Source: Chrysemys picta bellii (Eukaryota; Chordata; Testudines; Emydidae). Taken from it: 64,000 nucleotides of DNA. The DNA lies in the NCBI RefSeq assembly GCF_011386835.1, contig NC_088792.1, forward strand, positions 63,781,287-63,845,286, in the 5' to 3' direction. The position numbers were made by a program, and so were the translations under genes. Below are positions 38,202 to 46,493 of this stretch, one piece after another. Position 1 is the first letter of the stretch; the number at the start of each line of letters is the position of its first letter. Below the pieces are notes generated by a model. It had not been told where the DNA came from and made no database searches. It saw nothing but the letters and a program-made list of their open reading frames with translations.

Positions 38202-38483
38202 GGGCCCTTTAAATCGATTTCTGTACTCCACCCCGACGAGCGGAGTAGCGCCAAAATCGATTTTAACATTTCGAATTAGGGATAGTGTGGCCGCAATTCG
38301 ATGGTATTGGCCTCCGGGAGCTATCCCACAGTGCATCATTGTGACCGCTCTGGACAGCAATCTAAACTCGGATGCACTGGCCAGGTAGACAGGAAAAGCC
38401 CCGCGAACATTTGAATTTCATTTCCTGTTTGCCCAGCGTGGAGAGCACAGGTGACCACAGATAGCTCATCAGCACAGGTAACC

Positions 38484-39018
38484 ATGCAGGCCGATAATCG
38501 AAAAAAAGCACCAGCATGGACCGTGAGGGAGGTACTGGATCTGATCACTGTATGGGGAGAGGATTCAGTGCTAGCAGAACTTCGTTCTAAAAGACGAAAT
38601 GCCAAAACTTTTGAAAAAATCTCCAAGGGCATGATGGAGAGAGGCCACAATAGGGACTCAAATCAGTGCCGCGTGAAAGTCAAGGAGCTCAGACAAGCCT
38701 ATCAAAAAACAAAGGAGGCAAACGGTCGCTCCGGGTCAGAGCCGCGGACATGCCGCTTCTACGCCGAGCTGCATGCAATTCTAGGGGGGGCCGCCACCAC
38801 TACCCCACCTCTGACCGTGGATTCCGGGTCGGGGATAGTCTCATCAGCTACACCTGAGGATACTGCCGATGGGGGAGAGGAGGAGGAGGAGCTTGCAGAG
38901 AGCACATAGCACTCCGTTCTCCCCAACAGCCAGGATCTTTTTCTCGCCCTGACTGAAGTACCCTCCCAACCCTCCCAAGCCAGTATCCAAGACCCTGACC
39001 CCATGGAAGGGACCTCAG
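38484..39018 (+). pseudogene. H1 Myb/SANT-like protein, exon 1 (one nonsense codon)
   Basis: The start is the ATG at 38484 in a good context (gtaaccATGc); an upstream GTG at 38451 is unlikely. The Myb/SANT-like (trihelix) domain runs APAWTVREVLDLITVWGEDS, LAELRSKRRNAKTFEKISKG, HNRDSNQCRVKVKELRQAYQ and CRFYAELHAIL. An acidic tail (GGEEEEELAEST) follows. A TAG at 38907-38909 then interrupts. The frame continues open (HSVLPNSQDLFLALTEVPSQ) to the donor CCTCAG|gtgag at 39018/39019. The exon ends in phase 1. Family role: the nuclear partner that binds element ends and recruits the transposase. Confidence 0.85.
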
Positions 39019-39066
39019 GTGAGTTTACCTTTTAAAATATAAAACTTGTTTTAAAAGCAAACGGTT

Positions 39067-39072
39067 TTTAAT
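39067..39072 (-). promoter_or_regulatory. Poly(A) signal ATTAAA for H1 ORF3
   Basis: TTTAAT on the plus strand reads ATTAAA on the minus strand, about 47 nt after the ORF3 stop. Confidence 0.4.
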
Positions 39073-39118
39073 GATTACTTTGCCCTGAGGACTTGGGATG
39101 CATTCGCGGTCAGTTCAG

Positions 39119-39409
39119 CTACTGGAAAAGTCTGTTAACGTGTCTGGGGATGGAGCGGAAATCCTCCAGGGTCATCTCCATGAAGCTCTCCTGGAGGTAC
39201 TCCAAAAGCCTTGCCACAAGGTTTCTGGGCAGTGCATCCTTATTCCGTCCTCCATGGTAGGACACTTGACCACGCCATGCTTGCAGCAAGTAATCTGGTA
39301 TCATTGCCTGACAAAGCCTGGCAGCGTATGGTCCCAGTGTTTGCTGGCATTCAAGCAACATCCGTTCTTTATCTTGTTGTGTAATCCTCAGGAGAGTGAT
39401 ATCACTCAT
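39119..39409 (-). CDS. H1 third ORF in the Myb intron, 96 aa; family unknown
   Basis: A complete ORF runs from ATG (39409, context GTTACCATGA) to TAG (39119). I do not recognise the family. The protein begins MSDITLLRITQQDKERMLLE, then GPYAARLCQAMIPDYLLQAW, and ends with QESFMEMTLEDFRSIPRHVN and RLFQ. It looks mostly helical and soluble, with no signal peptide, membrane segment or zinc finger. It lies inside the Myb intron, antisense to Myb and on the transposase strand. H2 carries a broken homologue at the same relative place (19449-19752). An acceptor-like aaccag ends at 39416 and ATTAAA follows the stop (39072-39067). It may be a separate gene or a 3' terminal exon. Confidence 0.7.
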   Translation of the reverse strand: MSDITLLRITQQDKERMLLECQQTLGPYAARLCQAMIPDYLLQAWRGQVSYHGGRNKDALPRNLVARLLEYLQESFMEMTLEDFRSIPRHVNRLFQ

Positions 39410-39559
39410 GGTAACCTGGTTGAAATACGGGAACTTAATTAAGGGGACAGAAGTGGCCGTTCCTACTGGGCTGTTTGCCTGTGGCTGAAAATAAATCCTT
39501 CCCTGCAGTTAGCCAAGCGCAGATGGGAAATTGGCCCTGAGCTTTTCGCGTTTGGCTAG

Positions 39560-39775
39560 CAGGGATCTTCCCTGTTACCAGCCACGCGGTGGGGGGAGGG
39601 GTACCGTGATCATCCCAGAGAATTTATGGCGGGAGAGGGGCGGCGGGGGGGGGTGGGGGGGTGGGGGGGGGTTAGTTTGGTTCCTGCAGGGATCTTCCCT
39701 GATACAAGCCACGCGGTGGGGGGAGGGGTACAGCGATCATCCCAGAGAATTCATGGCGGGGGGGGGGGGGGGGGG
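39560..39775 (+). repeat. Tandem duplication with G runs in the H1 intron
   Basis: The block cagggatcttccctg followed by ccacgcggtggggggagggg and gatcatcccagagaatt appears at 39560 and again 127 bp later at 39687. Long G runs (39643-39670, 39757-39775) follow each copy. ORFs over it are low-complexity Gly. Confidence 0.75.
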
Positions 39776-40109
39776 TGGTTAGTTTGTTTTCTGCTGCTGC
39801 TGAATGTTAACAGAAAAACCGCAGCACTCTACGGGCTTTGCTTGGTATGTGGGAAAGGAGGGCGCAGAAGCCGTAAGACAATGGCTTACCATGGCCGCAT
39901 GCAAGCCGAATTCTGTTGCTCAGACCTGTGATCTCTAGCAGCAAAGCCACAGGCACAGGCACTCAGTATTAAGAGGCAAAATGCCACCTTGCACAGAAAT
40001 CACATGTGCTATGTAATGTGAATAGTGTTGGTCACCGTGAAAGAGTATAAGCATTGTTCTGCAAAATGTATCTTTTTAAACAATTCTCTCTTCTTTCCCC
40101 TCCCTACAG

Positions 40110-40600
40110 CAGCTGCAAATTCCTCAAGCCTCCCTCCTCCATCCCGAAGGCTATCACAGATAAGGCGTCGTAAGAAGACGACGCGAGACGAGATGTTTTC
40201 AGAAATTATGGAATCCATGGTTGCAAAGTATAGGAAAGAAGCCAGTGAACGTGAGGACAGGAGGGACCAACGTGAGGACAGGAGGGACCAACGTGAGGAC
40301 AGGAGAGACGCTCGAGATGAGAGGTGGCGGCAGGAAGATCAGAGGAGGCAGGATGCAACGCTGGGGCTGCTGCGTGAGCAAACAGACATGCTCCGGCGTC
40401 TGGTGGAGCTTCAGGAACGGCTGCAGGAAAACAGACTGCCGCTACAGCCCCTGTACCCCCCTCCCCCCTACCCATGTTCCGTATCCTCCTCACCCAGACG
40501 TGTAAGAACGCGGGGGGGGGGGGAGGCTCCGTACACCTTCCCATTCCACCCCAGTGGACAGCCCAAGCAAAAGGCTGTCATTTTTTTAACCTTTTTTTAG
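40110..40600 (+). CDS. H1 Myb/SANT-like protein, exon 2
   Basis: The acceptor tccctacag ends at 40109. The exon takes CA to complete an Ala codon from exon 1 and stays open to TAG at 40600. It encodes NSSSLPPPSRRLSQIRRRKK and DEMFSEIMESMVAKYRKEAS, then a charged coil with three 7-residue repeats (EDRRDQR), then a helix (LGLLREQTDMLRRLVELQER), then a Pro-rich tail. The spliced frame across 535 + 491 nt is continuous apart from the exon 1 TAG. A G run at 40512-40523 may have altered the last residues. Confidence 0.82.
40249..40311 (+). repeat. Three 21-bp tandem repeats in the H1 Myb coding exon
   Basis: The unit cgtgaggacaggagggacca(a) occurs three times with few changes. It encodes a repeated RE-DRRDQ charged helix segment. 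The length is a multiple of three, so copy changes would keep the frame. Confidence 0.8.
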
Positions 40601-40671
40601 TGGCCTTTTCCTCCCCACCGATCCTCCTCCCAAATCCCACCCGGGTTCCCTCCCTCTTTTTCTAATCTATT

Positions 40672-40711
40672 AATAAAGAATAAATGATTTTTAAATGATA
40701 GTGACTTTATT
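40672..40711. terminator. Convergent poly(A) signals of the H1 Myb and transposase genes
   Basis: Plus-strand AATAAA at 40672-40677 and 40679-40684 serve the Myb gene (stop at 40600). TTTATT at 40706-40711 reads AATAAA on the minus strand for the transposase (stop at 40811). The two transcripts would overlap by only a few tens of bases. Confidence 0.6.
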
Positions 40712-40810
40712 TGGTTTGAAAGCAAGCTGGGGGAAGGGGGAGGGTGGGTTCCTTACAGAAAATGAGTCAATAAAGGGGGCAGGTATTCATGAAGGAGAAA
40801 CAAACATATT

Positions 40811-42112
40811 TCACACTGTAGCCTGGCCAGTCATGAAACTGGTTTTCAAAGCTTCTCTGATGCTCAGCGCTTCCTGGTGTGCTCTTCTAATCGCCCTGGT
40901 GTCTGGCTGCGCGTAATCAGCAGCCAGACGATTTGCCTCAGCCTCCCACCCCGCCATAAAGGTCTCCCCCTTACTTTCACAGAGATTGTGGAGCACGCAG
41001 CAAGCAGAAATAACAATGGGGAGATTTCTTTGGCTGAGGTCAGAGCGAGTCAATAATGAACGCCAGCGACCTTTTAAACGGCCAAATGCACATTCTACCA
41101 CCATTCTGCATTTGCTCAGCCTGTAGTTGAACAGCTCCTGACTCCTGTCCAGGCTGCCTGTGTATGGCTTCATGAGCCATGGCATTAAGGGGTAGGCTGG
41201 GTCCCCAAGAATAACTATTGGCATTTCAACATCCCCAACGGTTATTTTCTGGTCCGGAAAGTAAGTCCCTTGCTGCAGCCCTTTAAACAGAGTAGTGTTC
41301 CTGAAGACGCGAGCGTCATGAACCCTTCCCGCCCAGCCCGCGTTGATGTTGGTGAAACGTCCCTTGTGATCCACAAGTGCTTGCAGCACCATGGAAAAGT
41401 ACCCCTTGCGGTTTATGTACTCGGTGGCTTGGTGCTCCGGTGCCAAAATAGGGATATGGGTTCCATCTATCGCCCCACCACAGTTAGGGAATCCCATTGC
41501 AGCAAAACCATCCACTATGGCCTGCACATTTCCCAGAGTCACTAACTTTCGTAGCAGCACCTGAGTGATTGCTTTGGCTACTTGCATCACAGCAGCCCCC
41601 ACCGTAGATTTGCCCACTCCAAATTGATTCCCGACTGACCGGTAGCTGTCTGGCGTTGCAAGCTTCCACAGGGCTATCGCCACGCGCTTCTCAACTGTGA
41701 GGGCTGCTCTCATCTTGGTATTCTGGCGTTTCAGGGCAGGGGACAGCAAGTCACAAAGTTCCATGAAAGTGCCCTTACGCATGCGAAAGTTCCGCAGCCA
41801 CTGGGAATCGTCCCAGACCTGCAACACTATGCGGTCCCACCAGTCTGTGCTTGTTTCCCTTGCCCAGAATCGGCGTTCCATGGCTAGAACCTGCCCCATT
41901 AACAACATTATCTCCAAAGCACCGGGGCCCGTGGTTTCACAGAATTCTGTGTCCGTGTCCATGTCCATGTCCTCATCATGCTTGTCGCTGCGCTGCCGCC
42001 GCTGCTGCCTCCTCGCCTCGTTTTTCTGGTCCTGGTTCAGCATAAACTCCACGAGAACGCGCGAGGTGTTTACAATGTTCATGACTGCTGTCTTGAGCTG
42101 AGCGGGCTCCAT
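40811..42112 (-). CDS. H1 Harbinger transposase (DDE_Tnp_4 / HARBI1-like), intact
   Basis: The 433-codon ORF is uninterrupted. It has an N-terminal helix region (MEPAQLKTAVMNIV), then an Arg/Asp-rich stretch at 35-56, then a conserved block FWARETSTDWWDRIVLQVWD at 82-101. A helix-turn-helix at about 139-185 follows (LTVEKRVAIALWKLATPDSY, RSVGNQFGVGKST). The DDE catalytic domain has Asp216 (CGGAIDGTHIP), Asp266 (GRVHDARVF), Asp304 (ILGDPAYPL) and Glu340 (VVECAFGRLKGRW). Asp304 and Glu340 have the D-x35-E spacing of the IS5/Harbinger fold. All these residues are present, so the enzyme could be active. It is a nuclear DNA transposase acting with the Myb-like protein of the same element. Confidence 0.95.
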   Translation of the reverse strand: MEPAQLKTAVMNIVNTSRVLVEFMLNQDQKNEARRQQRRQRSDKHDEDMDMDTDTEFCETTGPGALEIMLLMGQVLAMERRFWARETSTDWWDRIVLQVWDDSQWLRNFRMRKGTFMELCDLLSPALKRQNTKMRAALTVEKRVAIALWKLATPDSYRSVGNQFGVGKSTVGAAVMQVAKAITQVLLRKLVTLGNVQAIVDGFAAMGFPNCGGAIDGTHIPILAPEHQATEYINRKGYFSMVLQALVDHKGRFTNINAGWAGRVHDARVFRNTTLFKGLQQGTYFPDQKITVGDVEMPIVILGDPAYPLMPWLMKPYTGSLDRSQELFNYRLSKCRMVVECAFGRLKGRWRSLLTRSDLSQRNLPIVISACCVLHNLCESKGETFMAGWEAEANRLAADYAQPDTRAIRRAHQEALSIREALKTSFMTGQATV

Positions 42113-42494
42113 GCTTGCCGTGGTATGGAGTCTGCAGTGTTCACCCAGGAAAAAAGGCGCGAAATGGTTGTCTGCCGTCCGTTGCTTTCATGCAAGGAGG
42201 GAGGGAGTGAGGGAGAAGGTGAGGCTGTACCCAGAACCACCTGCGACGATGTTTTTTGTCCCATCAGGCACTGGGATCTCAACCCAGAATTCCAATGGGC
42301 GCGGGAGACTGCGGGAACTATGGGATAGCTACCCAGAGTGCAACGCTGCAGAAATTGACGCTAGCCCCGGTACTTGGACGCACACCGCCGAATTAATGTG
42401 CTTAGTGTGGCCGCATACATTTCGCCTTTATACAATCTGTTTCCCAAATTCGAATTATATAAATTCGGATTAATCCTGTAGTGTAGACATACCC

Positions 42495-44706
42495 TATGAT
42501 TCAGTGCACAAACAGATGACCATCTGGGATTAAGAAGAACCCACCATAAAATAATGCAGCACAGATAGGACCCTACTTTAAAAAACAACAACCACCCACA
42601 AATGTATTTATTTATTTATTTTAAAGGTGAAGCAATTTTCCCAGAACCTCTTTCTCCAAGTTTTGATAAGTATGTCCAGGTAAAGGAGATATCACCTGAC
42701 AGCTGGCTTGCTGGGCTGTTGTGGAAAGCATTAGTATGACTGTAAAGTCACATCTATCCATCTGATCTCATGAGGAAGAACAGAATCCAAGTGCAAACTC
42801 TATTTACTGCTCCCACCACCTTATCCCTATAGTATCAACGTTCGATGTAACAATATTAGGATCCAATGCTAAACGTGCTGCTCATACTGCCCAAATTATG
42901 CTGTCCTAGTGAGAGAATGTGCGAAGTGTGGGAGGTGGCAAATTCTGTGGGGGTTTTGGAGAGGGATGAAATGTGTATTTTCTGCATTATTGACATAGCT
43001 GTACCTAAACTACCAAGAAAGCACCTAACAGTGCTATGTAATTGAATCACATTTTAACACCTTCCCAGGGAGGCAGCATTCAACATTGGTCTATGTGAGA
43101 GACAGGACAAGGGTTTAGACAGAATGTTGCTTTGATCCAGTTTGGCAAATCTCAGGTCTCTTTTCAACACTATATAAAGCAGGTCAGAAAATGTTAAGTA
43201 TTCCTCCCCAAAAAATTTAAAAAACCCCAAATTTTATCTAACTTTTTCCATGGAAGTTTTTGAAAGAAAAAAAAATTGCTTTTGATTTTCAGTTTGTCAA
43301 AATTTAAAATGTCAAGAAATACAAATTTCCATTTTAAAAAGCCATTTTTCATCAACCTGAAATTTTGACCTGCTCTAGTTTTATAGTATAAAGATATCTG
43401 AGCATATTTCAGATCAAAAATATTACTTCAATTTAGATATTTTGTGTCTCCCTAAGAACATCTGCCATAGCACCATTCTAGTATCTTTCTACTGTGTGTC
43501 AATTTCAAATCTGGTTTATTGCAAGGGAGGAAATGTCTCCTTTCTGCACTGGATTTATCTTTCGCTTGGGTGTATTTACATGTCAATTTTGACTTCATAC
43601 AAGTCTTTAAGGCATCCAGAGACTTTTAGGCACACAATGGCAAAAACTGTAAACTGAGTGAGAGAGCCATGGTTGCAAAAATATTGACTTTTTTGCTCCT
43701 GTACAATTTTCTATTGATATTAAAAAGCTCTGGTTTGAAATGTTATTGCTTTAAAGGATTTGCACTAACCTGAACTTTTTAGTTTGAGAGCATAATTTTT
43801 GTTAGTTTAAAAAATTTCAAAGCCACAATAGCACAAAAGTAAAGTGAAGCTGAAAGCTTGTGACTACAGCAACTACAGGAAATTAGTTGCAACAGCAAAA
43901 TTGGCTTTTGAATCATCTTTTGGAAACAATCACTGAGAATAAGCTTATATAGTTGTGAGCACAACTAGTTTGAATAAGACCATATAGAGGAAAAATGTTT
44001 TTGTGAGTACTGCTGTATATTTGTATTGTGGAAACAGGGACCACTTCTGTGATGGATACTCGGTAAATCTACCCCAGGAGTTTTGCTCTTCCAGAATTTA
44101 GCATTTCCTACAGTATCCATTTACAGCTATCTGAGAAGAGAACACTAATTACAGGGGGAAGTAGGTTTAGCTCACAATTTCCTCTGATAAAATAAGTATT
44201 AGAACTCAGATGGAGACTATATCAATGACATTAACTGTGTACAGTATACATTCAAAATGATAGGCTTTTAAAGAAAAAAAGTCTTTAACAACCACTTCAT
44301 GGCTAACTGACTAAGAAGAATTCTCAGATCTCTTTACAAGCAAAGCCTGGGGAAAAAAAAACATACAAAATTGAAGGGTCATGCATAAACTATATTATTA
44401 AAGAGCTTCAGTCATTTCAAAACCTTCTGTAAAATACATATTTCCTCCACTCACAAGCTGCCCTCCCAATGGAAAGCATTGCTAAGATCTAGCCAGATGT
44501 TTAGAGAATGTTTGGCCTCCAGATAGTTGCTTATCTCCCAAATGGAGAGTACACTATTGCCTTCCTGATTTACAGCTCAGGGAGATGCAGTGTGATTGGG
44601 CATAAGATACATTGGAAAAATAAGCATTAGACCTGAATAAAGACTGGGGGTGGTTGGGTCATTACAAAACCTAATTCCCCCCATATTAATTTCCCCCTAC
44701 TGTTAC
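42495..44706. other. Intron 3, non-coding
   Basis: AT-rich sequence with a TTTA repeat near 42605. No coding block or repeat end is recognised. Confidence 0.5.
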
Positions 44707-44980
44707 TCACACCTTCTTGTCAACTGTTTGAAATGGGCCACTCATTACCACAACAAAAGTGATTTTTCCTCCCTTGGTATCTTACTCTTAATTGAACTGT
44801 CTTGTTAGACTGACCTCCCACTTCATATGGCACCTCCCATCTTTTCGTGTGCTGTGTATTTATACCTGCTACTGTATTTTCCACTCCATGCATCTGATGA
44901 AGTGGGTTCTAGCCCATGAAAGCTTATGCCCAAATAAATTTGTTAGTCTTTAAGGTGCTACAAGGACTCCTCGTTGTTTA
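44707..44980 (+). repeat. Turtle-type interspersed repeat, copy 2
   Basis: Same order as the copy at 20868: cttcttgtcaactgtttgaa, ccatcttttcgtgtgctgtg, gaaagcttatgcccaaataa and atttgttagtctttaaggtg. Confidence 0.65.
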
Positions 44981-45164
44981 GCATTAGACAGTGACTTATG
45001 CATTATACCAGGTAGAAAGAAAATCATTCAGAATAATCAATCCACTGAGGTTCCACACGTGACTTTTGTGTTTGCCCATTTCCGTAGTGCCATAGAACTG
45101 ATTGTCTTAAGTACTGGCTCATCAGCCAGTATCCAAGCACCCCACAATCATTAGTAGATTTTAT

Positions 45165-45330
45165 CCTCACAGCACCCTTTTGAGGTCGGAAAGTATTATC
45201 CCCGTTTTACAGATCGATAGTGGAGGTAACAGCCACATTAAGTGTCTTGCCCAAAGTCACAGGCAGGCTCTGGGTCACCTCTACGGAAACTCACCCCCAG
45301 TCTCTCAAGGCCCAGTCCAGCATCCTATCT
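45165..45330 (+). repeat. MIR SINE, sense
   Basis: The order attatccccgttttacagat, then taagtgtcttgcccaaagtc, then acaggcaggctctgggtc is the MIR core. Confidence 0.75.
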
Positions 45331-46493
45331 AGGGGGGACCACCCATCCCTAAGTGGGTGGGACAGAACTGAAATGCACATTTCAAGTCTCAGGTTGAATG
45401 ACTCCGGGACAGCATTTGTCCCAGATTTCCTGCAGTGCGACTCTGTGCCTGCCTGAGGCTCAGAAGCAGCACCAGCCTCTTCCCCGGGGGAAGGGAGCTG
45501 AGGTGGGCTTTAGTCCCCCTCGCCACAAGGCCCCCTCCTCCTCTTCCCTCCGAGGCCCCGAAGACGGGCAGTAGTAAGAGCCATCCATGGAGCCCAGGCT
45601 GCTGTGGGATGTCCTGGAGTCCCGGAGTCTCCACCTGCCCTGGGAGGCATCCTGGGTGGCTCCGGCTTCCGGTCTGACCGGGGGGCAGGGCCTTAGCAAG
45701 GAAGAGGAGAGGCAGGGGGCAGCGTCATGGAGTGTGGCGTGGCTCCTGCAAGTGTCCCATTTTTGCATTTTGAAAAGGTGGTTAACCCTAACCCTGTCCA
45801 TTCTCCCATGCTTCCTGTCTGTTCTCCCCAGGAGGCTCCCGGTCCAAGTGCTCTCTCAGGCTCCCAATCAGGAGAATGAATTCCCAGGAAACAAAGAGCC
45901 TTAATAGGGAACTGAGGGTGAGATGCTCCACCAACAACCACTTAGTCTCTATGGTCTCAGGTATGTAGCTCAAGCATACAATGGAGCAACACAGCAGATA
46001 TAAATGTGGGTAGAGTGCACTTTCACTTCCTGTCCGTCCTTAAAGCATAGAGCCTCTGGGCTATGGGGAGGGTGGGGTGCCTCACATTCAGTGCACAGTG
46101 GGGGGGAGGAGAAGCAGCAGCTGTGACAGTGTATAGTCTCTATGACTGCAGCAGTCATTGTTGGGAAGCTGGGTCTGAAAAAAAGTCGAGAGAGAGAGAG
46201 AGATATTGATTCTTCCCCCACCCCAGTCTGGAGCTGTAACATCAATGGAACCACTGCAGCATTATTCTTACTTTGACTTAGCAATGCATTGCCCAACTGC
46301 TCACCACGGAATCTGGGCTCCTTGCTCCCCATCCCTTAGTGGCTGCTGGAGTTTGATAGGAGACTCCGACCCCCCACGTTGGGTCCCTGGTAAATATTTT
46401 TAAAATCATAAACCCAAGGGTTTCACTTCAGTTTGTGTTTCACTTTTACTAGGACTTAAGAAAAATAAAACATCTAGTAAAATTACTTATTCA
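45331..46493. other. GC-rich intron stretch, no gene
   Basis: Overlapping small ORFs at 45389-46403 on both strands are Pro/Ser/Gly-rich without domain motifs. A (GA)n run lies near 46188. Confidence 0.45.

Larger units (their letters stand above)
38103..42494 (-). mobile_element. Autonomous PIF/Harbinger element H1, nearly intact
   Basis: The 4.39-kb element has ends GGCCTGGTCTACACTAC and the complement of gtagtgtagacataccc. The inner 11 bases are identical (GTCTACACTAC). It is flanked by TAT on both sides. It holds an uninterrupted 433-codon transposase (minus), a two-exon Myb/SANT-like gene (plus) with one nonsense codon, and a 96-codon third ORF (minus) inside the Myb intron. Both subterminal regions are rich in TTCGAA/AATTCG motifs. 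It sits in intron 3 of IGF2BP3, with its transposase on the same strand as the host gene. Confidence 0.92.

Noticed and set aside
39531..39931. Gly-rich plus-strand ORFs in the H1 intron
   Set aside because: Created by G runs and a tandem duplication; no conserved counterpart in H2.
45783..45798. Telomere-like taaccctaaccctg
   Set aside because: Only about two repeat units; too short to call an interstitial telomeric repeat.
45389..45941. Overlapping ORFs in a GC-rich patch with a possible promoter look
   Set aside because: No motif, no splice structure consistent with the host gene, not clearly CpG-dense.
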